Source: Cytobacillus oceanisediminis | GTDB taxonomy: Bacteria > Bacillota > Bacilli > Bacillales > Cytobacillaceae | DNA: 64,000 bases | Reading direction: 5' to 3' | NCBI RefSeq assembly: GCF_007830235.1 | Contig: NZ_VLKI01000024.1 | Coordinates: 1-64,000 of the forward strand | Part shown: in pieces, positions 1 to 9,695 of the stretch | Layout: the number at the start of each line of letters is the position of its first letter | Numbering within the stretch: position 1 is the first letter of the stretch | Program-made: the position numbers and the translations under genes | Notes under the pieces: generated by a model | Databases searched by the model: none | What the model saw: the letters and a program-made list of their open reading frames with translations, nothing else | Told to the model about the DNA's origin: nothing

Positions 1-218
1 ATCTTTTTCTTAACCAACTCAAGACCAGAAATCGATGCATCAAAATCGAACGGTCGAACCAAGATATCTCCATAAAAGGAACTCAGCATTGCCTTATGTG
101 TAAACTTAGCTGCGTCTATTGCCACAATTAATAGATGATCAGCTCCTGTTTCCCGAATAAATTTAGCCCATCGACTTCCGTTTTTCCCTTGAATATGATT
201 GAATGGTGTATATACCAT
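1..218 (-). CDS. IS110-family transposase, N-terminal part (runs off the window edge)
   Basis: The minus-strand frame starts at ATG 218-216, eight bases after an AAGGAG site, and is still open at base 1. About 72 residues are visible. The piece VAIDAAKFTHKAM followed by a Pro-Phe-rich beta strand and SGLELVKK matches the start of the DEDD (RuvC-like) catalytic domain of IS110/IS1111 transposases, in which the first Asp is catalytic. These enzymes move circular intermediates and, in recent work on IS621, are guided by a bridge RNA coded in the element's non-coding end. The rest of the protein, including the second catalytic part, lies outside the window, so intactness cannot be judged. Family assignment is fairly sure; the subgroup is not. 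Confidence 0.75.
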   Translation of the reverse strand, partial: MVYTPFNHIQGKNGSRWAKFIRETGADHLLIVAIDAAKFTHKAMLSSFYGDILVRPFDFDASISGLELVKKK

Positions 219-653
219 CGTTTTCAACTCCTTGTGGTGAGGTTTAGTAATTGGAAGTTCTGTGATAGGTACTTCCATTTTACATTGAAAACGGTGGTCT
301 TTTTTATGATTTTGATCTATTTACTACACTAGGCCCCCTTCTTCTTAAAATTGGATAGGGGATGCTTGAAAAAAATGTGCTGTGTTTATTCATTTAATTT
401 GGGCAGAAATATAAGGGGCGAGTAACCGAGATTATTTCCTCAAACTTATTGAAACTGAAAACTGGCAGCGTCAAGAGCAAAACTATATGGCCTTGAACTC
501 CTTTAATAATCCCACACTTCCCCTGGCCACCCTATAAGTTCACAATTGGCTAAAGGAAAGGAATAGGACACTAAAGGTTGCTCAGAGCCCGGTTAGAGAA
601 GAGTTAGTTTCTACAAATTTAATAGAATACAAAGTGCGCCCCTCCTTTCCATT
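219..653. other. Gene-free stretch: IS110 upstream end and junction with the EPS locus
   Basis: This stretch has no convincing gene. Its low-coordinate part lies directly upstream of the IS110-like transposase and should hold that element's left end, where IS110 elements carry their non-coding RNA. The exact element boundary cannot be set because IS110 elements lack terminal inverted repeats. Around 440-530 on the plus strand there is a short open stretch (about 30 codons, ending TAA) that could be a relic of a gene, but I do not recognise it. No clear terminator for the flippase gene was seen here. Confidence 0.4.
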
Positions 654-1907
654 TTAATTACTTAATCGATGCTTCTTTAAGGTTGCTAATAAAACTAATA
701 GCTTAAGTGTGAATTGAATTACTGAGACTAAAATCATGGTATAAGCAGCGCCTCTTAGCTCGATTAAAGGTATCAATATAAGTGCAAATATTAAACTTGA
801 TAATACTCCAATAGACCCTAAGTATGGCTGAACTTTAAAAATTCTCATAGCAGTAAGACCATACCCCAAAAACGAACCTGAATAGTCAAAAATTGCAGCA
901 ATCATAACAAGTATAAATATATCATTATAATTAGAGTAAGAGTTATCATATATTATTTTTAATACTATCTCTCCAAAAAATATACTTCCGAAAGTCCCCA
1001 TTATCCCTATTGAAAGGCCAGCTAAAACTACTCTAAATAGAAGACTCTTTAATTCACGATGCATATTATTATTAAATAACATAGCCAATCTTGGTGCTAC
1101 TGCTTGACCTAAAGAATTAACCAGTATCCCTCCAGTTACCATCAAATATGCAATTGCAGCAAAGTATCCTAATTTAACTTCACCTAAGTATTCCTCAATA
1201 ATTATCCGTGGTATATTTGTATTTAAAGATCCCAACATAACCACTATCCCTAAAGGTAATGCAAAAATCGCCAATTTTTTTTGTGTCGTTATGTTAAACT
1301 TAGGTGTAATATTTTCAATAAATAGTTTAACACTTTTTCTATCATAAACTATAAATATTAAAAGCCAAGAACCATTTAGTATAATTAATGAAGTAATCAA
1401 ATCATTTGTTGTAAGTAATGCTATCCACATTACTAAGAATGTGACAATACCCTTAATTATTCTAGACTTTCCTATATAATCCATTCTTTCCCTTTGTTGT
1501 AAATAGCCATAAAGGATATCACTATAGGAGTCCAGTACTTTTGAAATTAATATGAGGAAAATTACGAAAGACTTATAAATTGAGTAACCATTTATAAAGA
1601 TAACTATTAAAGAAAACACAATACTTAAGAAACTAGTTACTATTCTTAAACCATAATATTCGTTAATTGAATATTCATTCGTTGTATCCGTAGCTTGCAC
1701 GGCTCTTAGTTGTAAATTTGTAAGCATCATTATTGGTGCTGTAATTGCTAAACCAAGTGAATATATTCCAACCATTTCCGGATTTCCTAGTTTAGCAATT
1801 AATACCAATACTATCCACTGGCTAAACGCATAAACTAAACTTCCTATTAAATTCCAAGAAAAATTTTTTTTAAGAGATAGACCTTTAACATTTGACATTA
1901 TTATCAA
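654..1907 (-). CDS. Polysaccharide repeat-unit flippase (Wzx, MATE/PST superfamily)
   Basis: The protein has about 417 residues and is almost wholly hydrophobic, with 12 or more predicted membrane segments separated by short charged loops. This is the usual size and layout of Wzx flippases, which carry undecaprenyl-linked oligosaccharide units across the membrane for Wzy polymerisation. It is the last gene of the EPS run and sits beside the polymerase gene, as Wzx often does. The start is uncertain: TTG at 1907 is close behind an AGGAAAAG site, while ATG at 1898 gives MSNVKGLSLKK, the more usual-looking N terminus. Composition is AT-rich like its neighbours. Wzx sequences diverge strongly, so the call rests on topology and context. 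Confidence 0.75.
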   Translation of the reverse strand: MIIMSNVKGLSLKKNFSWNLIGSLVYAFSQWIVLVLIAKLGNPEMVGIYSLGLAITAPIMMLTNLQLRAVQATDTTNEYSINEYYGLRIVTSFLSIVFSLIVIFINGYSIYKSFVIFLILISKVLDSYSDILYGYLQQRERMDYIGKSRIIKGIVTFLVMWIALLTTNDLITSLIILNGSWLLIFIVYDRKSVKLFIENITPKFNITTQKKLAIFALPLGIVVMLGSLNTNIPRIIIEEYLGEVKLGYFAAIAYLMVTGGILVNSLGQAVAPRLAMLFNNNMHRELKSLLFRVVLAGLSIGIMGTFGSIFFGEIVLKIIYDNSYSNYNDIFILVMIAAIFDYSGSFLGYGLTAMRIFKVQPYLGSIGVLSSLIFALILIPLIELRGAAYTMILVSVIQFTLKLLVLLATLKKHRLSN

Positions 1908-1984
1908 TTCTTTTCCTATAGTATACTTTTACATATCGCAGAAATATTAAGACAGTTATATCAACTATATTTTCCCATTAAATT

Positions 1985-3355
1985 TTACCGATCAATTACT
2001 CGCTTTTTTAGTGCAAATTGAGACATGAAATATGTTAAGAGTATTAAAGTCGTTACTACAATCAAATGGCCAGGTACGAAAAGAAACGTATTTCTAATAT
2101 TATTTAGCATTATAGCGACAATGCCTCCAAATAGAGCAAGTTGAAAGGAGCCCTTAACCATTATATTAAAAAATCCTATTACTACTCCAATCAGAAACAT
2201 AACCACAATTACTCCAAGCAATCCAAAATTAAAAAATGCCTCTGCAATTACGGAATACCCAAAACCAGGAAGCCTCTCATCAAAATAGGCCCTATTACCC
2301 GCAAGAGGTCGTTCCTCAATACCAGGAATTTTCCCTAACAATCTGTGCAATGGCAAAAAATATGAAACTCCATAACCAAGAGGTTCTCCTTGATCAATCC
2401 ATTGGACTGTATGTGTCAATGGTCTAAGCGTAAATCCCATTTCGGTTATTGGATCTGTTATTCCGATATCAATTTCAATACTCTCCATATTAGTCAATCC
2501 TGAAGATCTAGTCTCTTTAATAAAAGGGATTAGAAGAAATAATATCAAAAAGAGGCTTCCTACAATTTTCACATTAACTTTTAGACCTCTATAACCTAGA
2601 ACAGCCAATGCAGAACCAATTGGAAAAAAGACTTCTCCTCTATTTCCTGAAAATAACAGTGGTATTGCAAAGAGTGAAAAAATTAACCAACCAGTTATGA
2701 CTTGTTTTCTATTTCCTGTTGCAGATATAAATGCTAATCCGGTTGAAAAAAATAAAAGAATCCACGGATAAAAACTTAATTTTGACATGCTATCTCTAAA
2801 AGCTCCATATTCGCTAAAAAAAACCAATCTACCCGACAACGAGACATATAGAAAATAAATTAAGCTAAAGATAAGTAAAAATATACCTAGCATATATATA
2901 TATTTGTTTTTAGATACTCTTATATCGATATTTTTCGGTTGAACTTTTTTAATTTGATTAAAAATTGCAATTCCAATAACAAAAGAACAGATACCTATTC
3001 CTGATAGCAAAATACTCTTTTGCCCACCCTGAGAATAATACCAGTCAATATCCCAATATTTATAACTTTCAAAAGGATTTGCACTTAATAATTCTGAGAT
3101 TGGAAAACCCATATGAGTTATTGATAAATAGAAAAAATACGCTCCAATAAAACTAATAATGTTTATTCTTCTATCAAAAATTATATATATTAGTGCAAAT
3201 AGAAGTGACAAGATTCCTATATAATTAACAGATATATTACTCCATAACGGACCATTAAAGTACATAAATATTTGTAATAACAATAGTAAAAATATTATCA
3301 TTACAATGTAGATTAGTTTTAAGTTTATTCCTTTTGATTTCAAATTTGTGTCCAT
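1985..3355 (-). CDS. Oligosaccharide repeat-unit polymerase (Wzy/EpsG-like)
   Basis: This 456-residue polytopic membrane protein has around 10-12 hydrophobic helices and a large central outer loop (roughly residues 280-360) rich in Gly, Pro and Arg. That layout is typical of O-antigen polymerases, which join lipid-linked repeat units at the outer face of the membrane. The start ATG follows the stop of the preceding glycosyltransferase by two bases, so the two are probably translationally coupled. It lies between glycosyltransferases and the flippase, the expected partners in a Wzx/Wzy pathway. Wzy proteins share little sequence, so topology and context carry the call. Confidence 0.7.
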   Translation of the reverse strand: MDTNLKSKGINLKLIYIVMIIFLLLLLQIFMYFNGPLWSNISVNYIGILSLLFALIYIIFDRRINIISFIGAYFFYLSITHMGFPISELLSANPFESYKYWDIDWYYSQGGQKSILLSGIGICSFVIGIAIFNQIKKVQPKNIDIRVSKNKYIYMLGIFLLIFSLIYFLYVSLSGRLVFFSEYGAFRDSMSKLSFYPWILLFFSTGLAFISATGNRKQVITGWLIFSLFAIPLLFSGNRGEVFFPIGSALAVLGYRGLKVNVKIVGSLFLILFLLIPFIKETRSSGLTNMESIEIDIGITDPITEMGFTLRPLTHTVQWIDQGEPLGYGVSYFLPLHRLLGKIPGIEERPLAGNRAYFDERLPGFGYSVIAEAFFNFGLLGVIVVMFLIGVVIGFFNIMVKGSFQLALFGGIVAIMLNNIRNTFLFVPGHLIVVTTLILLTYFMSQFALKKRVIDR

Positions 3356-3357
3356 TT

Positions 3358-4488
3358 CTACAATTTATCCCCATATATATTATACAAGCTTTCTAGATTT
3401 TTATGGATTGTGAAAATACTATTTTCAAATGACATATTGAATCTGTTACTTTTCTGTTTAGAATTTAAAATATAAAATGCCTTCTTGGCCCATAGCTCAT
3501 CAGATAACTCTACAGGTAAACAATGGATTAACTCAGGAAAATACTGTTCGACTTCTCGAATCCCATCTAAATCACTTGCTAATACTGGTAGTTTTGCTGC
3601 ACACGCTTCTAGTACAACTCCCGGGAGTCCCTCCCATATAGAAGGGAATATTAATAAATCAGATGATAACAAAATATTAGGTATATCATCACTTACTCCA
3701 ACAAATATAATTTTGTCATCAATTTTTAATTCTTTAGCCATCCTTTTGCATTTTCCTTCAATTTCATTACTACCTTTACCAACTAACATCAGTAATGTAT
3801 TAGGCTCATACTCTAAAAACTTCTTAAATACAGTTAATATTTTTATGTGATTTTTAGCCTCCACAAATCTGCCAACATGTGTTATTAATTTGGTATTGTC
3901 TGATATATTATACCTTCGTCTTAATTCATTACTATCATCTATTGTATGAGTTGAAAAGTTAGTAGTATCTATCCCATTATATATCACTCTAAACCGAGAA
4001 TCCTTTTCCCAGTTATGTCCAAAAACCGAATTTAGTGATCCTTTATTAACTGAAATTATATCTGTAGCATATTTTTTTATCCAATTAATCATAATAGACC
4101 TTTGTAATCTTTTTTTAATACTATAATCCATATTGTCCTCACTACTTCGAAAGTGAGCAATTCTTTTATTTACATTTTCTGATTTAGCCAATTTTAATAT
4201 TAACCCTGAAAAAGTGTGTACATGAGAATGTACAACATCATAATTATTATTTCTTAGTAATTGTTTAAATTTAAAAGGGAAATTAACACTTCTATAATTA
4301 CATGGCAGGATTTCTCCTCCTAAATTACGGATGGTATCGTCTAATTCTCCTTGCTTACCTGAAAGAGTACAAAAGTCAAATTGATAATTGTCTCTATCTA
4401 AACTCTTCATTAATTCTATAGTCCGGATTTCAGCTCCACCATAGCTCATTTGGCCAAAAATGTGTAAAACACGAATTCTTTTTTCCAT
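3358..4488 (-). CDS. GT4-family glycosyltransferase (EpsF-like)
   Basis: The 376-residue cytosolic or membrane-associated enzyme has the two Rossmann lobes of GT-B glycosyltransferases. The N-terminal lobe shows VLHIFGQMSYGGAE, the typical acceptor-side glycine loop of EpsF and related proteins. The C-terminal lobe shows an E-x7-E type motif (FPSIWEGLPGVVLEA, roughly residue 285) that contacts the sugar nucleotide. An AAAGGGG site precedes the ATG. It should add one sugar of the EPS repeat unit with retention of configuration; donor and acceptor cannot be read from the sequence. A 227-base gap without a gene separates it from the next upstream glycosyltransferase. Confidence 0.8.
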   Translation of the reverse strand: MEKRIRVLHIFGQMSYGGAEIRTIELMKSLDRDNYQFDFCTLSGKQGELDDTIRNLGGEILPCNYRSVNFPFKFKQLLRNNNYDVVHSHVHTFSGLILKLAKSENVNKRIAHFRSSEDNMDYSIKKRLQRSIMINWIKKYATDIISVNKGSLNSVFGHNWEKDSRFRVIYNGIDTTNFSTHTIDDSNELRRRYNISDNTKLITHVGRFVEAKNHIKILTVFKKFLEYEPNTLLMLVGKGSNEIEGKCKRMAKELKIDDKIIFVGVSDDIPNILLSSDLLIFPSIWEGLPGVVLEACAAKLPVLASDLDGIREVEQYFPELIHCLPVELSDELWAKKAFYILNSKQKSNRFNMSFENSIFTIHKNLESLYNIYGDKL

Positions 4489-4715
4489 TAGTAAAATACC
4501 CCTTTAAACTAATTACTGAATAGATCCAAAAAAGGAAATAAATAGTTACTTCAATACTTTATACCAATATAAATATTAAATAATTCAGTAGTATCTACAT
4601 TAACACCTATTCTATTGAGATAACCTTACACTCTTCCTTTTTTAAACAAACTACCATTCATAATAGGGCTGATAGTATTTCTAGATAAAATAATTAAACC
4701 GGTATTTTTGCATTA

Positions 4716-5936
4716 TTATTTATTGCCCTCTACTTTTAAAAAATCATTTTTTTCTGTGCAGGTTTGGTAGTTATTAATACTTTTTATGAATTCATGATAA
4801 AAGGTAACTCTTTTCTTCTCTAATAATTCTTTATTATACTCTTTTGCCTTTTCAAAGCTACGGTTAGCCTCTTCAAACATTATTTTTTTGTCAATCATTT
4901 TAAGTAAATTATAGATTTCATTAACTGACCCTTTATCGAAAATAAGCTTCTTATTTAATAATTCCGGAATTCCCCCAGTTAAAGATCCTAGAGAGGGACA
5001 GCCTCTACTCATGGCCTCCACCAAGGCACGTGGCAAACCTTCTACCTTACTTGGTTGAATATATATATCAATTTCATCTAAATACTCAAAAACTTTTTCA
5101 TGTGGTAATGTTCCTAAAAATATAACTTTATCAATAACACCATACTTTTCTGCAAGTGATTGCAAGTAACTTTTATCACCGCCACCTGCAAGATAATAAT
5201 TAAAATTGTAACCTTCTTTATTTAATTTTGAAATGGCCTTAATTACATACTCTTGTCCTTTATACTTTACATTAACAGCTGCTGTAGTACCTATAATAAT
5301 TGGGTCTCCATTTTTCATATTCTTAATTTTATGCAACCGTTTTTCTAGGACACTTTCATTTAATGGGCGTAATGATACATCTGAACAACCAATTGTTCTT
5401 CCTTTACATGTATATCTCTTTTGTAAAAATTGATTTGTTACATAAAGAGCATATGGTGCATTTTTCACTGACTTTTTCATAGCCCAGTAACTCGGTAATG
5501 CAATTAATTTTCCCTTATAACTATGGTTCCAGTAGGCATCCCACGGACAACCTACAATTTCTACAAAATATGGTTTATTTAAACTTTCTGCAATTTCTAT
5601 ACTTAAATTCCCAATAATACTTGGGAGACGTACTATTAGAAAGTCTGATTTATTTATTTCTTCACTAATAACATTCTTTACTAGAGCCCGATTAAATAAA
5701 ATACCATTCAATGAAGAAAGCTTTGGAGTAGAAATTACTTGAAAATTATTTAAGTTTATTTTTGAATATTTGTTTGCAATCTCTTCCTCATTGATGTTTT
5801 GTGTACTAATTACTGCGGTAATGCTATCCGCAATCTGAAAATAACGTGAGAACATATCATTGTTTAACGCAATCCCGTAATAATTCCCATCTTTATCTTT
5901 CCTTAATGGCCCATCATAACAAAATAAAGCTTTCAT
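4716..5936 (-). CDS. GT4-family glycosyltransferase
   Basis: This glycosyltransferase has about 406 residues. The C-terminal lobe carries IQPSKVEGLPRALVEAMSRG (roughly residue 300), the GT4 nucleotide-sugar motif with both glutamates, preceded by the usual GGGDKSYLQSLAEKYG segment. The frame is open to an ATG at 5957, but ATG 5936 gives MKALFCYDGPL, the normal N terminus for this group, and has GGGTGTGAT just before it, so I chose 5936. It follows the CapK-like gene closely and should act in the same repeat-unit assembly. Substrate is unknown. Confidence 0.78.
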   Translation of the reverse strand: MKALFCYDGPLRKDKDGNYYGIALNNDMFSRYFQIADSITAVISTQNINEEEIANKYSKINLNNFQVISTPKLSSLNGILFNRALVKNVISEEINKSDFLIVRLPSIIGNLSIEIAESLNKPYFVEIVGCPWDAYWNHSYKGKLIALPSYWAMKKSVKNAPYALYVTNQFLQKRYTCKGRTIGCSDVSLRPLNESVLEKRLHKIKNMKNGDPIIIGTTAAVNVKYKGQEYVIKAISKLNKEGYNFNYYLAGGGDKSYLQSLAEKYGVIDKVIFLGTLPHEKVFEYLDEIDIYIQPSKVEGLPRALVEAMSRGCPSLGSLTGGIPELLNKKLIFDKGSVNEIYNLLKMIDKKIMFEEANRSFEKAKEYNKELLEKKRVTFYHEFIKSINNYQTCTEKNDFLKVEGNK

Positions 5937-5962
5937 ATTATCACACCCAACGTTCATTCAGT

Positions 5963-7336
5963 TTAAAGGACTTTCACATTATTTTTTATCATTCTAAATT
6001 TGCCACTTTTCTCTCTTGGAATTTCATCGACATGTTCTATTCTAATCTTTGTTCCTTTGCCAAACTTATGAATAAATTCATCTTTTAAAAGATCATCATA
6101 CTCGGCTTTATATAGTTCTCTGTCAGCTTCAAGTTTTATAGTAATTTCATCTATTTTATCCTGAATCGTTTGAGCTCTAATTAATGCATTAGGCATATTT
6201 TTGAATAAGTTTGCAACATTTCCACCATTGATCTTTGCACCTTCTGCTGTATATAAAAAATCTAATTTTCGTCCTTGTATTTCCTTAACTACAGGTGCTT
6301 CCAAACCACATTTGCATTGATTTTTTTTATCACTTAAAAGAATTGAATCACCAATTCTATAGCGAATTAAAGGCGTGCCATGTGTTGTAAAACTTGTAAC
6401 TATTACTTCATTACTACCATATTCAAAGTGTTCAAATATACCTGATGTAAGTTCCATATGCAACTCTTGATCTTTACACTCTGTAACAAATGGGGCACCT
6501 TCACTAGAAGCATATTGATCATATACTTTACATTTAAAAACACGTTCTAATAATTGCCGACCCGAATCTGTTAAAGTTTCTGATGTTGGAAAAATTGCAA
6601 CAGGTGTAAACTTTAATTCAATATTATGTCGTTCAATATATCCTGCAATATCACATATAGACATAAAAAATCCATCTATTGCAAGAGGTTTAAATTTATT
6701 TAAAGATTCGACATAATACTTTATATTTTCTTCAGTTAAATGGAATGAAGAATAAATCATTTGCTTACAAGCAGCATTATATCTCCAGAATACTTTTTTC
6801 ACTTGATTTGGAGGGATGATATGTTTCCCATTGAACGTTGCTCGTTTCATCTTTCTGTGTTCAAACCCAACACGAGCTTTAAAATGATCAAGCATTGCCA
6901 TTCTTTTCATCATATCTTCAGGTGTAAATAATACCACAAGTGATTTTCCTGTCGTTCCTCCGGTATGACCTTCTACTGAACCTTTGTGAGGTATTGTAAA
7001 TACGTCATCAATATTTTTACGTAACATTTCCTTATCAACTACAGGTAACTTCTTCAAATCTTCTAGACTACTAATGGAATTAATATCAATACCCTCGTAT
7101 AACTTACTATAAAACTTACTATGGTCAACTGCATATTTAATAAATTTTACTAACTCTTTAAGTTGGAAATCTAGTTTCTTTTCTATACTCCATTTATCAA
7201 ATTCTGATAGGAATTTTAAGTGTTGATAGTAAACCTTTCCATACCGAGACATATTTCGTTGATATCCTGAAATTGATACCATCAAATTTTGGAAAAACAC
7301 CGGTGATTTATCATATATTTTCTCTAGTAATCCCAT
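5963..7336 (-). CDS. CapK-like adenylate-forming enzyme (phenylacetate-CoA ligase family)
   Basis: This 457-residue protein belongs to the ANL superfamily branch of PaaK and CapK. The phosphate-binding loop GHTGGTTGKSL is near residue 125, and YASSEGAPF and the RYRIGDS segment correspond to later adenylation motifs. A CxC pair (QCKCG) lies near residue 345, as in many PaaK-like proteins. The start ATG overlaps the stop of the epimerase gene by one base (TGATG), so translation is probably coupled. CapK-like genes recur in capsule and EPS loci, but their substrate is not established; activation of an acyl or amino acid group that decorates the sugar is a guess. An aromatic CoA ligase role seems unlikely here. 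Confidence 0.75.
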   Translation of the reverse strand: MGLLEKIYDKSPVFFQNLMVSISGYQRNMSRYGKVYYQHLKFLSEFDKWSIEKKLDFQLKELVKFIKYAVDHSKFYSKLYEGIDINSISSLEDLKKLPVVDKEMLRKNIDDVFTIPHKGSVEGHTGGTTGKSLVVLFTPEDMMKRMAMLDHFKARVGFEHRKMKRATFNGKHIIPPNQVKKVFWRYNAACKQMIYSSFHLTEENIKYYVESLNKFKPLAIDGFFMSICDIAGYIERHNIELKFTPVAIFPTSETLTDSGRQLLERVFKCKVYDQYASSEGAPFVTECKDQELHMELTSGIFEHFEYGSNEVIVTSFTTHGTPLIRYRIGDSILLSDKKNQCKCGLEAPVVKEIQGRKLDFLYTAEGAKINGGNVANLFKNMPNALIRAQTIQDKIDEITIKLEADRELYKAEYDDLLKDEFIHKFGKGTKIRIEHVDEIPREKSGKFRMIKNNVKVL

Positions 7337-8310
7337 CACAAATTCTCCTTATACCACTGAATCGCCGCCTCAATTCCTCGCTCAAAACTCCAATCTGGGT
7401 TATAACCTAACATTTCCTTAGCTTTACTAATATCAGCGTTACTATGCTTAATATCACCTTTGCGATCCGGTCCAAAAATCGGCTGAACGTCTTTTTCTAA
7501 TGCATTCAATAGCTGCATATAAATATCAATTAAAAATTCTCTTCCTCCATAAGCTATATTATATGACTGTCCTGCAGCTTCTTGAGAAGCATTACAAGCC
7601 TTAAGATTTGCTTCAATCACATTTTCTATATAAGTAAAGTCACGACTTTGCTTTCCATCACCATTAATTGTTGGTTGTTCATCATTAAGCAATTGTTTAA
7701 TAAATTTTGGAATAACAGCTGCATATGCACCGTTAGGATCCTGCCTTCTACCAAATACATTGAAATAACGTAGGCCATAAGTATCTAAACCATATAGCTT
7801 TGTATAAATCTTTCCATACTCCTCATTTACCATTTTGGTAAGTGCATAAGGTGATAATAAATTACCCTCTTTTCCTTCTTTTTTTGGTAGAGTAGGCTCA
7901 TCACCATACACCGATGAGCTTGAAGCATAAACAAACTTCTTAACATTATTCTTCCTCGCTGCCTCCATCATATTTAAAGTACCTCTGATATTAATCTCTT
8001 CGTATAACAGAGGCATTTCAATACTTCTTGGTACACTCCCCCATGCAGCTTGATGCAATACATAATCTATACCATCACAAGCAGTAATACATGTGTCAGG
8101 ATCAAGAATAGTACCCTCAACAAATTCATAATTAGGGTTATTTATAAATTCGTCCACATTCTCTTTCTTGCCGGTAGAGAAGTCGTCAAGCCCTCGCACT
8201 TTATAACCTAGTTGTAGTATTGCTTCTACTAGATTGGAACCAATAAAACCAGCAGCACCAGTTACTAAAAATTTACTATCTTCTGGAAACCTTAAATCTT
8301 CATACCCCAT
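7336..8310 (-). CDS. NAD-dependent UDP-HexNAc 4-epimerase (WbpP/TviC-like SDR)
   Basis: This 324-residue extended short-chain dehydrogenase has the NAD-binding loop GAAGFIGSN near residue 20 and the catalytic pair in SPYALTK near residue 157. The N-terminal form and the SRDFTYIENV segment resemble WbpP, TviC and CapI-type enzymes, which interconvert UDP-GlcNAc with UDP-GalNAc or the matching uronic acids. The open frame extends 17 codons further up, but GGAGGTTATAAA directly precedes ATG 8310, so that is the start. It lies one base after the stop of the nucleotide-sugar dehydrogenase gene, and the two would make UDP-GalNAcA or a close relative for the repeat unit. Confidence 0.8.
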   Translation of the reverse strand: MGYEDLRFPEDSKFLVTGAAGFIGSNLVEAILQLGYKVRGLDDFSTGKKENVDEFINNPNYEFVEGTILDPDTCITACDGIDYVLHQAAWGSVPRSIEMPLLYEEINIRGTLNMMEAARKNNVKKFVYASSSSVYGDEPTLPKKEGKEGNLLSPYALTKMVNEEYGKIYTKLYGLDTYGLRYFNVFGRRQDPNGAYAAVIPKFIKQLLNDEQPTINGDGKQSRDFTYIENVIEANLKACNASQEAAGQSYNIAYGGREFLIDIYMQLLNALEKDVQPIFGPDRKGDIKHSNADISKAKEMLGYNPDWSFERGIEAAIQWYKENL

Positions 8311-8311
8311 T

Positions 8312-9694
8312 TTATAACCTCCAATATTTAAAGCCCTTTTGCTCTGCTTCTTTTCTGTCAAATATACCCTTAATGTCCATCAATACACAATTTTCTCTAT
8401 TAACTTGTACTTCAATTTCCGATGTTGCAGCAATTTCCTTCATAACCTCATCGTTAATATATCCTGTTGGTTCAAACATCACTTTCACATCGCCCAAGGT
8501 TAAAGTCTTAAATTCATCATGTGGAACTGCAAATATTACAGCATCTACCTCTTTTATCTCATCAAAAGTACAAGGGTTTATTCTATATTCGTACCACAAA
8601 TCTTCTTTGTCTGCTACAGGATCCACAACTTTTACCTCAATACCGTATTCTTCTAGTTCCTTAATTACATCTACCACTTTTGTATTTCTGACATCAGGAC
8701 AATTTTCTTTAAATGTCACACCAAAGATTGCTACTTTTGCACCATTAATTTGTTTATTAGCCTTTATCATTTGTTTTACAGTACTTTCAGCAACATATTT
8801 ACCCATATCATCATTTATTTTTCTTCCAGAGAGTATAATCTGAGAGTAATATCCCATTTGTTCAGCTTTATATGTTAGATAGTATGGGTCTACACCTATA
8901 CAGTGACCACCTACTAGTCCCGGATGGAATTTTAAGAAATTCCATTTTGTACCTGCTGCTTCAAGTACTGCTTTTGTATCAATGTCCATTTTATTAAAGA
9001 TTATTGAAAGTTCATTCATAAATGCAATATTTATATCTCGTTGAGCATTCTCAATAACTTTAGCAGCCTCTGCTACTTTTATACTTTCTGCTTTATATAC
9101 ACCCACATCTACAACTAACTCATATACTTTTGCAACGATATCTAAGGTTTCCTCATCCATGCCTGAAACTACTTTGATAATCGTTTCTAGCCTATGTTCT
9201 TTATCACCTGGGTTAATTCTTTCAGGAGAATATCCAACTTTAAAGTCTTTTCCATATGTTAATCCTGACTCCTTCTCTAAAATAGGAACACAAACCTCTT
9301 CCGTTACACCAGGATAGACAGTAGATTCAAAGACCACAATTGACCCCTTAGTCAAGTTTCTACCAAGTGTCCGACTTGCAGATTTTACTGGTGTTAAATC
9401 TGGAGTACGATCTTCTCTAACGGGTGTTGGTACAGCTACAATATGAAACTTAGCTTCTCTAAGTCTTGATTCATTTGAAGTAAAATCTACGGTAGTATTC
9501 TTTATTACTTCATCACCGACCTCTTTAGTTGGGTCTATTCCGCTCTTATATAGTTCTATTTTTTCTTTATGAATATCAAAACCAATTACGTTAATTTTTT
9601 TTGCAAAAGCAACTGCTATTGGCATTCCAACATATCCCAGACCTACTAATGAGATTTTTTCTTCGTGGTTAACAATTCTTTCATATAAGTTCAT
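8312..9694 (-). CDS. UDP-N-acetyl-hexosamine 6-dehydrogenase (WbpO/TviB/CapL-like)
   Basis: This 460-residue nucleotide-sugar dehydrogenase oxidises C6 of a UDP-HexNAc to the uronic acid in two NAD-dependent steps. The N-terminal domain opens with GLGYVGMPIA (dinucleotide fold). The catalytic Cys sits in GGHCIGVDPYYL near residue 265, and the C-terminal substrate domain carries FKENCPDVRNTK. Length and motifs fit the UDP-GalNAc/UDP-GlcNAc/UDP-ManNAc group rather than the shorter UDP-glucose dehydrogenases. Start ATG 9694 is behind GGTGAGGAG; the open frame extends five codons further. It pairs with the adjacent 4-epimerase, as TviB pairs with TviC in Vi antigen synthesis. The exact epimer used is inference. 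Confidence 0.82.
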   Translation of the reverse strand: MNLYERIVNHEEKISLVGLGYVGMPIAVAFAKKINVIGFDIHKEKIELYKSGIDPTKEVGDEVIKNTTVDFTSNESRLREAKFHIVAVPTPVREDRTPDLTPVKSASRTLGRNLTKGSIVVFESTVYPGVTEEVCVPILEKESGLTYGKDFKVGYSPERINPGDKEHRLETIIKVVSGMDEETLDIVAKVYELVVDVGVYKAESIKVAEAAKVIENAQRDINIAFMNELSIIFNKMDIDTKAVLEAAGTKWNFLKFHPGLVGGHCIGVDPYYLTYKAEQMGYYSQIILSGRKINDDMGKYVAESTVKQMIKANKQINGAKVAIFGVTFKENCPDVRNTKVVDVIKELEEYGIEVKVVDPVADKEDLWYEYRINPCTFDEIKEVDAVIFAVPHDEFKTLTLGDVKVMFEPTGYINDEVMKEIAATSEIEVQVNRENCVLMDIKGIFDRKEAEQKGFKYWRL

Positions 9695-9695
9695 T

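Noticed and set aside
3485..3850. 121-codon plus-strand frame inside the glycosyltransferase gene
   Set aside because: It is a shadow of the real minus-strand gene, without ribosome site or domain.
5963..7336. Phenylacetate catabolism ligase
   Set aside because: No other phenylacetate genes are present; position and coupling point to a CapK-like role in the EPS locus.
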